Source of the DNA: JAGSPQ01 sp038206395 | Lineage (GTDB): Bacteria > Myxococcota > Myxococcia > Myxococcales > Myxococcaceae | Direction: 5' to 3' | NCBI GenBank assembly: GCA_038206395.1 | Contig: JBBRAX010000032.1 | Span: forward strand, 1 to 64,000 | Length of the DNA stretch: 64,000 bases | Shown here: in pieces, positions 43,183 to 53,955 of the stretch | How the letters are laid out: every line of letters begins with the position of its first letter | Numbering within the stretch: position 1 is the first letter of the stretch | Program-made: the position numbers and the translations under genes | The notes under the pieces: model-generated | Told to the model about the DNA's origin: nothing | Databases searched by the model: none | What the model saw: only the letters and a program-made list of their open reading frames with translations

Positions 43183-44112
43183 ATGTCACCGCGCCTGATT
43201 TTCATGGGAACCCCTCACTTCGCCGTCGCCTCTCTGCGCGCGTGTCTGGAGTTGGGAACCGTCGTCGCGGTCGTCACCCAGCCCGACAAGCCACGCGGCC
43301 GCGGGCAGGAAGTCAGCTTCTCGCCGGTGAAAGAGCTCGCGCTCGAAAAGGGGCTGCCGGTGCTGCAGCCGTTGAAGATTCGCGGCACCGACTTCGCGCA
43401 GCAGCTCGCCGCGCTCAAAGCCGATGTCGCCGTCGTCACCGCGTACGGAAAAATTCTGCCGGCCGATTGTCTCGACGCGCCGCGGCTCGGCTGCGTCAAC
43501 GTCCACGCGTCGCTGCTGCCGCGGTTTCGTGGCGCCGCGCCGATTCAGTGGGCGATCGCCTCCGGCGATGCAGAGACGGGCGTGTGCCTGATGAAGATGG
43601 ACGTCGGGATGGACACGGGCCCCGTCATCGCGCGCGCGCAGCTGCCAATTCTTCCCGCCGACACCTCGGCCACGCTCCACGACAAGCTCGCCGCCCTCGG
43701 CGCAGGGCTCCTTCACTCGCATCTCCTCCCCTACCTCTCCGGCGAACGGCCGCTTCAACAGCAGCCCGACGACGGCATCGTGATGGCCCCGATGATCAAG
43801 AAGGAAGACGGCCAGCTCGACTTCTCGCGCCCCGCCGTCGAGCTCGAACGCCGCCTCCGCGCCTTCACCCCCTGGCCCGGGGCGTTCACCCGCTTCGACC
43901 ACGCGCTCCTCAAGGTGCACGCGCTGACGGCCACCCAGGGGCAGGGCGAGCCGGGCACCGTGCTCTGCGCGAACGCGGACGGCATCGAGGTCGCCTGCGC
44001 GCAGGGCGCCGTCCTGCTCACCTCGCTGCAGCCCGAAGGCAAGAAGCCGATGACGGCGCAGCAATTTCTCGCGGGCCGCAAAGTGACGGTCGGCGAGAAG
44101 CCCTTCAACTAA
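43183..44112 (+). CDS. fmt: Methionyl-tRNA formyltransferase
   Basis: 309 residues from ATG43183 (MSPRLIFMGTPHFAVASL). It formylates initiator Met-tRNA using 10-formyl-tetrahydrofolate, in the cytoplasm. Hallmarks: LIFMGTPHFA N-terminus, the catalytic segment NVHASLLPRFRGAAPIQWAI (Asn, His and downstream Asp in KMDVGMDTGPVI), and a C-terminal OB-like domain. Normal length for the family is about 310. A longer frame starting at 43165 adds six residues and is unlikely. It overlaps no gene but lies 62 bases from the divergent HEAT lipoprotein start; the downstream gene begins 14 bases after its stop. Confidence 0.96.
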   Translation: MSPRLIFMGTPHFAVASLRACLELGTVVAVVTQPDKPRGRGQEVSFSPVKELALEKGLPVLQPLKIRGTDFAQQLAALKADVAVVTAYGKILPADCLDAPRLGCVNVHASLLPRFRGAAPIQWAIASGDAETGVCLMKMDVGMDTGPVIARAQLPILPADTSATLHDKLAALGAGLLHSHLLPYLSGERPLQQQPDDGIVMAPMIKKEDGQLDFSRPAVELERRLRAFTPWPGAFTRFDHALLKVHALTATQGQGEPGTVLCANADGIEVACAQGAVLLTSLQPEGKKPMTAQQFLAGRKVTVGEKPFN

Positions 44113-44126
44113 GGTCCATCGCCTTC

Positions 44127-45008
44127 ATGCCCGCTCGAAGAATCCTCGTCCTCCACGGCCCGAACCTGAACCTCCTCGCAGGCGCGCGCTCGATCGAAGC
44201 CATCGACGCGCAGCTGCAGGCCCGCGCCACCGCGCTCGGCGTCGAGCTCAAGTGCTTTCAGTCGAACTGGGAAGGCGCGCTGCTCGACATGCTCGCGGCC
44301 GAACGCAACTGGTTCGACGGCCTCATCGTCAACCCCGCCTCGCTCGCGCCTTCCGCCGTCGCCCTCGCCGAAGCCATCGAGCTGCTCGACAAGCCCACCA
44401 TCGAGGTTCAGCTCGACGACGTGAAGAAGGGCAAGTCGGCGCTGAAGAACGTCGTCGAGAAGCAGATCGCCAACAAGGGTCCTTCTGGCTACCTCGAGGC
44501 CCTCGTCGCGCTCGCTCCATCGAAAGGCAGCGCGCGCGCTTTCGACAGCGAGGTGCTCGCCGGCCGGCCCACCGCTCCGCAGCGCAAGCCTGTCGAGCCG
44601 CCTCCGGCGAAGACGCTGGGCCGCGCCGACAAGACGACCGGTCGCGTGCTCCCCAACGGGGAGATCGTGAAGAGCATCGGCGGTAAGCAACGGCCCGCCA
44701 TCAACAAGAAGGCCCCGCATCCTTCCGCGCCGCAGAAGTCCGTCGGCCGGCGCGTGCCGGCGCCCGCGTCCAACGTTCTTTCCCGCGCCGTGGTCCGTCA
44801 GCAGATTGCCGACCGCCTCGCCGGCACCGTGACGCCCGCCGCCCTCGCCGCCTGGGCCCGCGCCGAGTGGCAGAAGCTTCAGTCGGGCCACCCGATGGAA
44901 AGCGGCCAGCGCGAGACCCTGGAAGACGTCCTGCAGCAGCTGTTGCTCTCGGCCACGATGAAGGCCAGCGACGATCAGCTCATCGAGCTGATGACGCAGC
45001 TCTCATGA
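44127..45008 (+). CDS. AroQ-like (type II dehydroquinase-fold) pseudoenzyme with C-terminal extension
   Basis: 293 residues from ATG44127. The N-terminal ~130 residues follow the type II 3-dehydroquinate dehydratase fold: RILVLHGPNLNLL, FQSNWEGALLDML, LIVNPASLAPSAVALAEAI, TIEVQLDD, GPSGYLEALVAL. Key residues of the active enzyme are missing: the REPxxYG loop is replaced by GARSIEAID, THTS reads APSA (no His), EVHIS reads EVQLD (no His), and the downstream Arg of the RHxS segment is absent; only the Asn (VNPAS) remains. A ~160-residue extension follows, with a basic Pro-rich linker and a helical end. Its GTGA-type stop overlaps rsmB, so it is not a shikimate gene by context. I leave the symbol empty. 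Confidence 0.7.
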   Translation: MPARRILVLHGPNLNLLAGARSIEAIDAQLQARATALGVELKCFQSNWEGALLDMLAAERNWFDGLIVNPASLAPSAVALAEAIELLDKPTIEVQLDDVKKGKSALKNVVEKQIANKGPSGYLEALVALAPSKGSARAFDSEVLAGRPTAPQRKPVEPPPAKTLGRADKTTGRVLPNGEIVKSIGGKQRPAINKKAPHPSAPQKSVGRRVPAPASNVLSRAVVRQQIADRLAGTVTPAALAAWARAEWQKLQSGHPMESGQRETLEDVLQQLLLSATMKASDDQLIELMTQLS

Positions 45009-46486
45009 CCGACGAACGCATCAAGAACCTTCGCCGTCCTCCGCGCGTCGCCACGCCCCCCAGGTCTGCGCCCCCACCTGAACGCGCTCCTGCGAAGAAC
45101 AAGGACGGGCTCAAGGCCGCCGGAGAAAGCCGCGCCAAGCCCGCCAACGCGCGCGGCCCCCGCGGCGACACCACTCCGCGCTCGCTCGCGATCACCATTC
45201 TGGCGCGCGTCGCCGCCACCGACGCCTTCCTCAACGTCGTCCTCGACTCCCAGCTCGACGAGCACCGCTTCGCCGAAGTGCGCGACTCTGCCTTCGTCAC
45301 CGAGCTCTGTTACGGCACCACGCGGCGCCTGCTCACGCTCGACCACGGCCTTCAGCTTTACTGCACCCACCTGCTGCCCACGCTCGAGAACGAAGTGCTC
45401 GCGGCGCTGCGACTGGGCGCGTACCAGATGTTCTTCATGCGGGTGCCGAAGCACGCCGCCGTCGCCGACACCGTCGAAGCGCTCAAGCGGCTCGGCCTGC
45501 AGCGCGCAACCGGCTTCGTGAACGCCGTGCTCCGCAAGCTCGCCACCCTCGACGCGCCGCCGCTGCCCCCGCCCGAGCCGCGCGACGAACACCTCGCCGT
45601 TCTTCACAGCCACCCGCTGTGGCTCGTGAAGCGGTGGATTCGCCAGTTCGGCCCCGAGCGCGCGGAAAGCATGCTCGTCGCCGACAACCAGCCACCTTCC
45701 GTCGTCGTCCGAGTCAACGCATCGAAGACCAACCGCGACGCCCTGCTCAAAGAGCTCACCGAAGTCGGCATCGACGCGAAGCCCACGACGATTTCTTCCG
45801 AAGGACTCCAACTCACCAACGTCGGCCGCGTCGAAGACGTCTTTGGTTACGCGGAAGGGCTGTGGCAGGTGCAGGACGAAGCGGCCCAGCTCGTCGGGCT
45901 CTATGCGGCGGTGCCCGACGGCGCCCGCGTGATGGATGCGTGCGCCGCGCCCGGCGGGAAAGCGTGTCACCTCGCGCAGCGCAACTCCGTCGTCGCGATC
46001 GACCTCCACGCGAACAAGCTCCACAAGATTACCGACGAGGCGAAGCGGCTCGGGCTGCTCGAGCGCTTGAAGGTGCGCGCGCTCGACGCGAGCAAGCCGC
46101 TGCCCGAAGGGCTGGGCGAGTTCGACGCGGTGCTCATCGACGCGCCCTGCTCGGGCCTCGGTACGCTGCGCCGCCACCCCGAGCTTCGCTATCGCCGCCA
46201 AGAGGCCGACCTTCCCGAGCTTCACAAGCTGCAGCGCGCGATCCTCGAGAGCTGCCAGCACGCCGTCGTCCCCGGCGGGCTGCTCACCTACGCCGTCTGC
46301 AGCACCGACCCGTCAGAAGGCCAGGACCAGATCGAGATGTTCCTGCGCAGCCACCCCGACTTCACCGCCGAGCCGCCGCCCGCCTCGGCCGGCACTTTTC
46401 CGAACGTGCAGGGTTTTCTTCGTACGCTCCCCGGCCCCGAGGGCGCAGACGGCTTCTTCGCCGCCCGCCTGCGAAGGATGTACTGA
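45005..46486 (+). CDS. rsmB: 16S rRNA m5C967 methyltransferase
   Basis: 493 residues; ATG45005 overlaps the previous stop. A long basic, low-complexity N-terminus (about 55 residues) precedes a NusB-like domain (RSLAITILARVAATDAFLN) and a Rossmann methyltransferase domain. SAM motif MDACAAPGGKACHL, the two catalytic cysteines in DAPCSGLGTLRRHPE and YAVCSTDPSEG, and the RsmB/RsmF fold order are all present. It modifies C967 of 16S rRNA in E. coli. The disordered N-terminal extension is unusual in length. Next gene starts 4 bases downstream. Confidence 0.94.
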   Translation: MTDERIKNLRRPPRVATPPRSAPPPERAPAKNKDGLKAAGESRAKPANARGPRGDTTPRSLAITILARVAATDAFLNVVLDSQLDEHRFAEVRDSAFVTELCYGTTRRLLTLDHGLQLYCTHLLPTLENEVLAALRLGAYQMFFMRVPKHAAVADTVEALKRLGLQRATGFVNAVLRKLATLDAPPLPPPEPRDEHLAVLHSHPLWLVKRWIRQFGPERAESMLVADNQPPSVVVRVNASKTNRDALLKELTEVGIDAKPTTISSEGLQLTNVGRVEDVFGYAEGLWQVQDEAAQLVGLYAAVPDGARVMDACAAPGGKACHLAQRNSVVAIDLHANKLHKITDEAKRLGLLERLKVRALDASKPLPEGLGEFDAVLIDAPCSGLGTLRRHPELRYRRQEADLPELHKLQRAILESCQHAVVPGGLLTYAVCSTDPSEGQDQIEMFLRSHPDFTAEPPPASAGTFPNVQGFLRTLPGPEGADGFFAARLRRMY

Positions 46487-46490
46487 CTCA

Positions 46491-46754
46491 ATGTTCTTCG
46501 GCTTGATGATGGTCGACGCCGCGCTCGCCGCCTGGGCCGTTGGGTTGATGGGGCAGCCGAAGTCGCCCCGCTGGGTTCGCTTCATTCTGTTTCTGCTCGG
46601 CATCACCTTCGCGATCAGCGTCGCCGTCGTCACCATTCTCACCGACCGCGCCGACAACGACACCGCGCGCGCCTGGGGGCTGATCGCTCCTGCTGCGGCG
46701 TGCCTGGCGTTCGTGCTGCTGTTGATCGCGACGATTATTTCGAAACGAAAGTGA
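46491..46754 (+). CDS. Small membrane protein, 87 aa
   Basis: 87 residues with three hydrophobic segments (MVDAALAAWAVGLMG, WVRFILFLLGITFAISVAVVTIL, LIAPAAACLAFVLLLIATII) ending in SKRK. The short spacing to rsmB (4 bases) suggests co-transcription. No family is recognised. Confidence 0.6.
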   Translation: MFFGLMMVDAALAAWAVGLMGQPKSPRWVRFILFLLGITFAISVAVVTILTDRADNDTARAWGLIAPAAACLAFVLLLIATIISKRK

Positions 46755-46801
46755 ACTGGCATGTCGAGACCCGGCGGGCGGCTCGGACTTGATGTCATCG
46801 G

Positions 46802-46969
46802 GGCCGCATCGAGGGCTCGCGCATCGTCAACGTCAGCCCGCTGGTCGTCATGTACAAGTTCACCGAAGCGATCTCGCTGCACGTCTCGTGCGAAGGGCAG
46901 GGCGAGGTCGACCGGCTGTGGAACGCGCTGTTAGCCGACGGTGGCCAGGCCCACGCTAAGGCTCAGTGA
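46802..46969 (+). pseudogene. Remnant of a VOC/PhnB-like gene
   Basis: The frame GRIEGSRIVNVSPLVVMYKF, FTEAISLHVSCEGQGEVD, LWNALLADGGQAHAKAQ and a stop at 46967-46969 matches the middle of PhnB/3-demethylubiquinone methyltransferase-like VOC proteins (pattern SVSP, then FKFTEAIS, CETQEEVDxxWxxLLxxGG). The segment between VSP and KFTEA is about 20 residues shorter than in the family, and no start or C-terminal strand remains. So it is a decayed, internally deleted gene fragment rather than a functional gene. Confidence 0.55.
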
Positions 46970-46974
46970 GGCGC

Positions 46975-46980
46975 TATAAG
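46975..46980 (+). promoter_or_regulatory. Candidate -10 box for S9 peptidase
   Basis: TATAAG sits in a palindrome GCGCTATAAGCGC and ends 8 bases before ATG46989, with no Shine-Dalgarno between. That would make a leaderless or very short leader transcript. No clear -35 box. Confidence 0.35.
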
Positions 46981-46988
46981 CGCCCGCC

Positions 46989-49028
<2,040 letters not shown>

Positions 49029-49267
49029 CGGCCAGCAGATGGCAGTCGCCGTCGACTTACGCGCCGAACCGAATCGGCCTGTGCTGCCGCTTCCCGGTCG
49101 CCTGACCCGACGCCGACTCGCGGGGCGAGGAAACGTTGGGGGCGGCCAAAGATCGCTGTGGCCTGGGTGTCGACGCGACCTGCTTGATGATTTGGTTCAG
49201 CGCCGGGAGCGACCCCGCCCGCACGAGACGGCGTCGAAGCGCAAAGGCTTGCTGCTGCACTTTCTGA
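49029..49267. other. Intergenic region, no gene seen
   Basis: 239 bases after the peptidase. I find no convincing reading frame, tRNA, terminator or repeat in it. The end holds the promoter-like TAGAAT (separate entry). Confidence 0.5.
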
Positions 49268-49273
49268 TAGAAT
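49268..49273 (+). promoter_or_regulatory. Candidate -10 box of leaderless ATG49280
   Basis: TAGAAT ends 6 bases before ATG49280, the distance expected if transcription starts at the initiation codon. No Shine-Dalgarno sequence precedes this start. Confidence 0.4.
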
Positions 49274-49279
49274 TCGCCG

Positions 49280-51384
49280 ATGCGGCGTGCGCTCGTCGGG
49301 TTGGGAATCGCGGTCGCGCTCGCGGTCGCGCTCGCGGTTGCGTCGCTGGACGACGCGCCAGCCGCACCGCCGCCACCCGACCCCATCGATTTACCCGTCG
49401 CAGACCGCCGCGTGGCGCCCGCGGCCCAGGAAGAACACCTGCGCGAGCCGCTGGCGGAAGCGCCCACCCAGGCGCTGACGCTCGAGGTCCTCGGCCCGGA
49501 AGGCCCGGTGGCCGAGGCACAGGTCAGCCTGTTCCTCGCGTCGGGCTACACGCACCACGGGCGCCCAATGCCGGCGGCGCGCGGGACCACCGACGTGAAC
49601 GGCAAAGTGACGCTGGATGCGGCGATCGCTGCTGGCGACGCACCGACCGTGTCGGTCTCGGCGCCCTACTTCGCGCGGGTCCAGCTGCCGTTCAGCGACG
49701 GCGAGACAGTGAAGCTGAAGCCGTTGCCGCTGGCGCGCGGACGCGTGCTCCTGCCGAACCGCACGCCTGCTGCGGGCGCGCGCGTCAGCAATGAGCTCGA
49801 ACCGCTGGCCGACACGTCGACCGACGCCCTGGGATCCTTCGCGCTGAAGCTTCCCTGGCCGGGCGCGCTTCGGGTCGAGCACGACACGCTGTCTGCCCGG
49901 TTCGTCGGGCTGGTGACGGCCGAGGCGATGGAACAGGAGTTCGAGATCGTGCTCACCGAGAGCCCGAAGGCGAAGGGCAAGGTCATCGGCCGCAACGGCG
50001 CCGGGCTCGCGAAGGTCGAGGTCGAAGTGAAGGCGGGTGCGTTGACGAAGTACTTCGCGACTGCTGCCGATGGCACGTGGTCGGGGACGCTGTTCGCCGG
50101 AGACGCGGCCGAGCTGAAGTACAGCAAGCCGGGCTACCTGCCGGTCACCGAACTCCAGCGCGACTTCGCGCAGCGCGAAGAGCCGGTGATGCTCTCGCGG
50201 CCGTCGAAGATCGTAGGCACGCTGGTGACGAACGAAGGCACCACGGTCGCCGACGCGGGAGTGATGCGCACGCGCTACAAGTCCGTGCTCACCGACGGCC
50301 AGGGCCAGTTCGTGTTCAAGGACGTCGACCTGGCGTCCGTGGTGCTCGAAGCGGAAGTCGATGGCGCGAAGGCCGCGCAGACCGTGGCGGTGCCCGAAGG
50401 GCAGACCGTGACCGTGACGCTGATGGCGCCGCCGAAGCTTGTCGATGTGCCGCTGCTGGTGGTCGACCTCGAAGGGGAACCGACCCAGCAGTGGACCGCG
50501 GCGGCAATGCCGATTCCTGCGCGCGGCTGGGAAAGCCACGCGCGCGCCTTTCAAGGCGTGGGGTCGATTGGGCTGACGAAGGGCCGCTTCCGCATCGAAG
50601 TGAGGGACGACGAGCACGCGCTGTCGGGCGGCCTGACGGTGGACGTGGATCCTCCGGGCGCGCGGCCCATTCGCGTGGTGGTGACCGGCCGCGATGGCGG
50701 GCTGGGCAAGCGGCTCGACACCGACTTCCGCGCCGAAGCGCGCGTGAAGGTGCGCGTGCTGACGGCGACGGGCGCACCGGCGCTGGACGCGAAGGTGGGC
50801 TGCGTGGGCGGCGCGCTGTGGCTCGGCGACGGATCCAGGCCGAGACGCCCGACGGCGCGAAGGCTGTTGGGCACGCGACCGTGACGGACAAGGAGCTCGT
50901 GCTGACCGTGCGCGAAGCGCGAACCCTGCGCGGCAAAGTGGTGGGGACGCTGCCGCCCAATGCCCAGCTCAGCATCACCAACGCGGTGCAGGGCGGGCTG
51001 GTGCCGCTGTACTCGAACGACTTCGTGGTGCCCGGGCAGCCGGCCGTGCGGACCATCGTCTGCGTGCACGGAGAGTTCCCAACAATGGGCGGGCTGGGGT
51101 GCGCGGTGTCGGTGAACGACGACCCGCTAGAAATCCCAATCGGGCCGCTGGTGCAGGTGGCGTTCAAGGTGGTGGACGCGAAAGGCGCCCCCATCGATCA
51201 ACCGATCTTCTTCGTCGACCGCAACGGGACATTTCCTGAACCTTCGGCCAGCAAGATGCTCGGTACCGTGTCTCGCGGAAGCCACGTGCTGGTCGTGAAC
51301 GTCTCGGGCAGCAAGGCGCGGGCAGAGCGGGTGTTCACGACGACGGGCGCGGTCACCGACCTCGGCACCATCGTCGTGAAATGA
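49280..51384 (+). pseudogene. Exported carboxypeptidase-regulatory-like multidomain protein, frameshifted
   Basis: The product would be about 700 residues: signal/anchor RRALVGLGIAVALAVALAVAS, a Pro/Asp spacer, then several beta-sandwich domains of carboxypeptidase regulatory-like type (GRVLLPNRTPAAGARVSNELE, GKVIGRNGAGLAKVEVEV, VDAKGAPIDQPIFFVDRNG). The frame breaks near 50832: upstream frame reads ...GGALWLGDG and then SRPRRPT to a stop at 50882-50884, while the downstream frame, one base out, reads IQAETPDGAKAV and continues normally to the TGA at 51382-51384. A single missing base (GACGGATCC in place of GACGGCATCC) would restore DGIQAE. Either a real frameshift or a sequencing error. Confidence 0.72.
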
Positions 51385-51461
51385 AACTGGCCCGGCGACA
51401 AATCGGCCACCAGCTGTCGTGGCGAAGCTTCGAGCTTCACGATTGGCAGGTGCGACCCGCC

Positions 51462-52823
51462 TCAGAACAGCGAGCTGATGACCTCGAAGAAGTTCTTCGT
51501 CGTCGGGGCGACCGGCTCGATGACCACATTGGTGATGTCGGCCACCCAGACGCGATTGCCGTCGGTGACGGCCAGGTGTTGCCCCACGAGGAACGAGGGC
51601 TGAAACAGGGGCAGCTTGATGCTCAACGGCTTGAGTGCGCCGGCGTCGAGGAAGCCCGTGTCGAGGGTGAAGTCGGCGTTGAAGCGCGCCAGGTACGTCG
51701 CGCCCAGGCCCGTGAGGTACAGCAGGAAGCGGCCATCTGCGAGCCGGGCGGCCCCACGAATCGTGCCCAATCCGATGCCCGTGCCCGGCAGCACAACCTG
51801 ACGAAAACCCGCGGGCCCGAACGAGGTGTCGGCGACTCCCGACGAGGTCCACTTGAGGAAGCGGATGCCGAGCTGGTTCTGACCGCCGTCGGCCTTGAGC
51901 AGGTCGAAGCCGAGGGCGAGATACGAGCCGTCCACTTCGCGCCACAGGTGGGTGCCCTCGGCACCGGCTGAGCTGGCGTAGCCCGCCGTGCCGAACGACG
52001 TGTCGAGCTGACCGTCGGGCAGCAGCCGCGCCGCCGACATCGACTCGCCACCGAAGACGACGATCTTCCCGTCGGGGTCGAGCACCATCGCGCGCACTCT
52101 CTCGTCCCGCGAGGTGCCCCACACGGCGCCAAAGCCCGTACCCGGCGTCTTCGAGAAGGTCACGTCGGCCGTGCCGCTGGGTAGGTAACGGGTCACGAAG
52201 AAGTTCGATTGCACGTTGCCGCCCGCGAGGATCTTCCCGTCGGGCTGCTTCAGCAGCGCAGTGCAGGCGGCCAGGGTCGACGTGCCCGTGCCGAAGGCGT
52301 CGAGGCGGACGCCGGTGGTGGCGCCGGTGTTGCCAAAGCTGGTGTCGAGTTGCCCGTTCGCGAGGAACCGCGCGAGCAGCACCTTCGGCCCCTCGCCCGG
52401 GAGCAGAGCCGCCTGCGCGGTGCCTCCGACGTAGAGCAGGTCGCCGTCGACCAGGGCTGCGTACCCGGTGTCACTCGCGAAGTCGGTGAGCCCCGCCGAA
52501 CCTCCATTTTCCACGTCAACGAGGGTGACGCCGTTGCCGTTCCACGTGGGGTCGAGCGTGCGATCGGGTTTGACCCGCGCGACGAGGAGCGAAGCGACGC
52601 CGCCGTCTGAAGCACCACTGCCCACCACGAAGACGTTCGACCCAATCGGCACCACCGCGTTCGCCTGCCCCTGGAAGCCAGGCGGAAGCAGGGGCACGAA
52701 CCCACTGTCGTAAGCGGCACCGCCGCCGGCGCCACCCCCACTCCCCGCGCCTCCATCTACCGACGAAAGACCGGGACAACCCGCGACCAGCACCAAAACC
52801 AGGAGCAGCATCATCTGTTTCAT
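51462..52823 (-). CDS. Delta-60 repeat lipoprotein
   Basis: 453 residues. N-terminus MKQMMLLLVLVLVAGCPG with lipobox LVAGC (Cys 16), a Gly/Ala-rich spacer, then delta-60 (DUF5122)-type repeats: RTLDPTWNGNGVTLVD, GQLDTSFGNTGATTGV, GTADVTFSKTPGTGF, GQLDTSFGTAGYASS, GVADTSFGPAGFRQ and a final TLDTGFLDAGALK. The LDTSFG core at about 60-residue spacing is diagnostic. These proteins are outer-membrane or surface-anchored beta-propeller-like scaffolds of unknown function. Confidence 0.87.
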   Translation of the reverse strand: MKQMMLLLVLVLVAGCPGLSSVDGGAGSGGGAGGGAAYDSGFVPLLPPGFQGQANAVVPIGSNVFVVGSGASDGGVASLLVARVKPDRTLDPTWNGNGVTLVDVENGGSAGLTDFASDTGYAALVDGDLLYVGGTAQAALLPGEGPKVLLARFLANGQLDTSFGNTGATTGVRLDAFGTGTSTLAACTALLKQPDGKILAGGNVQSNFFVTRYLPSGTADVTFSKTPGTGFGAVWGTSRDERVRAMVLDPDGKIVVFGGESMSAARLLPDGQLDTSFGTAGYASSAGAEGTHLWREVDGSYLALGFDLLKADGGQNQLGIRFLKWTSSGVADTSFGPAGFRQVVLPGTGIGLGTIRGAARLADGRFLLYLTGLGATYLARFNADFTLDTGFLDAGALKPLSIKLPLFQPSFLVGQHLAVTDGNRVWVADITNVVIEPVAPTTKNFFEVISSLF

Positions 52824-53010
52824 GACGCGCTGTGTACCAGCAGGAGCGCGCGGGTCTGCACGAGAAAGCAGGTCTGCAAAGGTGCGGTGCCATCGCCGAC
52901 GCGACGCCGCTGATGCTCGCAGTCCTTGATGGTTTTGGCGTCCGGCAGTGGCCGCAAAGCTGAATACAGATGAGCTCGAGGTCGACGCGCGGGGACGTCA
53001 GCCCAGTGAA
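52824..53010. other. Intergenic spacer, no gene seen
   Basis: 187 bases between two minus-strand genes. No ORF, hairpin or RNA feature is convincing here. Confidence 0.5.
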
Positions 53011-53934
53011 CTACTCGCGCACGGGCACTTCGATGGTGAGGCCGTCGAAGGCAATCTCGCACGGCCCCGAGAATTCCTGCTTCGCCTGCTCGAGCAGCGG
53101 CTTGCAGTCGACGTCGTGCCGCGAAGACAAGTGCGTCAACACCAGCCGCCGCACCTTCGCCTCTTGTGCGACCTTCCCCGCCTCGCGCGCCGTGCTGTGC
53201 CGCGTCTCGATCGCGCGTTCCTGCTCGTCGTCGCTGAAGGTCGACTCGTGAATGAGCAGGTCGGCCCCGGCCGACGCTTCCGTCAGGGCCGCGCAAGGCC
53301 GCGTGTCGCCCGAGATGACGACGCGCCGCCCCGGCCGCGCCGCGCCCATCACCTGCTCAGGGGCCACCGTCGAACCATCGGCCGCCTTCACGCTCTCGCC
53401 CTTCTGCAGTCGTCCAAAATCCGGCCCAGGCGTCACTCCCAGCTTCTTCGCCGCTTCCAGGTCGAACCGCCCCGCGCGCACGTCTTCCTCGAGTACGTAG
53501 CCCAGTGCGTTCACCCGGTGGTCCACCCGCACCGCCGTCACCGAGTAGCCGCTGCGCGCAACCTTCTCGCCGCCCTTCAGCTCGTGAATCTCGACCGGGA
53601 AGGCCAGCCGTTCGACCCCCAGATGAATCGCCGCATCGAGCACCTTCTTCGCCGGCAGCGGGCCGTACAGGTGCATCGTCTCGGTGCGCCCGCCCATGCC
53701 CAGCGTGCGCAGGAACCCGATGATTCCCAGGTAGTGGTCGGCGTGGAAGTGGGTGAAGAACGCCGCCGCGACCGTGAAGCCCGTACCGTAGCGAATCATC
53801 TGCCGCTGGCTTCCTTCGCCGCAGTCGAACAACAACAAGTCCGAGTCGGCCTTCACCGCGAGCCCGGACACGTTGCGATGCAGCGTCGGCGCCGCGGCAG
53901 AAGTGCCGAGGAACGTCAGCCGCAGAATCGACAT
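53011..53934 (-). CDS. rnz: Ribonuclease Z
   Basis: 307 residues from the ATG at 53934 (MSILRLTFLGTSAAAP); an extra five codons upstream are unlikely. It is a metallo-beta-lactamase-fold enzyme that trims tRNA 3' ends. LTFLGTSAAAPTLHRN, the zinc motif HFHADHYLG, VRVDHRVNALGY, VISGDTRPC, and the C-terminal HLSSRHD match tRNase Z, including the HxHxDH plus later His and Asp ligands. The length (about 307) is that of the short bacterial form. It starts 21 bases after the stop of a TPR gene, likely in the same operon. Confidence 0.94.
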   Translation of the reverse strand: MSILRLTFLGTSAAAPTLHRNVSGLAVKADSDLLLFDCGEGSQRQMIRYGTGFTVAAAFFTHFHADHYLGIIGFLRTLGMGGRTETMHLYGPLPAKKVLDAAIHLGVERLAFPVEIHELKGGEKVARSGYSVTAVRVDHRVNALGYVLEEDVRAGRFDLEAAKKLGVTPGPDFGRLQKGESVKAADGSTVAPEQVMGAARPGRRVVISGDTRPCAALTEASAGADLLIHESTFSDDEQERAIETRHSTAREAGKVAQEAKVRRLVLTHLSSRHDVDCKPLLEQAKQEFSGPCEIAFDGLTIEVPVRE

Positions 53935-53955
53935 GCCTGCCGAGCTCACTTTCTT

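Noticed and set aside
43121..43189. Longer start of the HEAT lipoprotein at GTG43189
   Set aside because: It would overlap fmt and hide the lipoprotein signal; the start at 43120 gives a proper lipobox.
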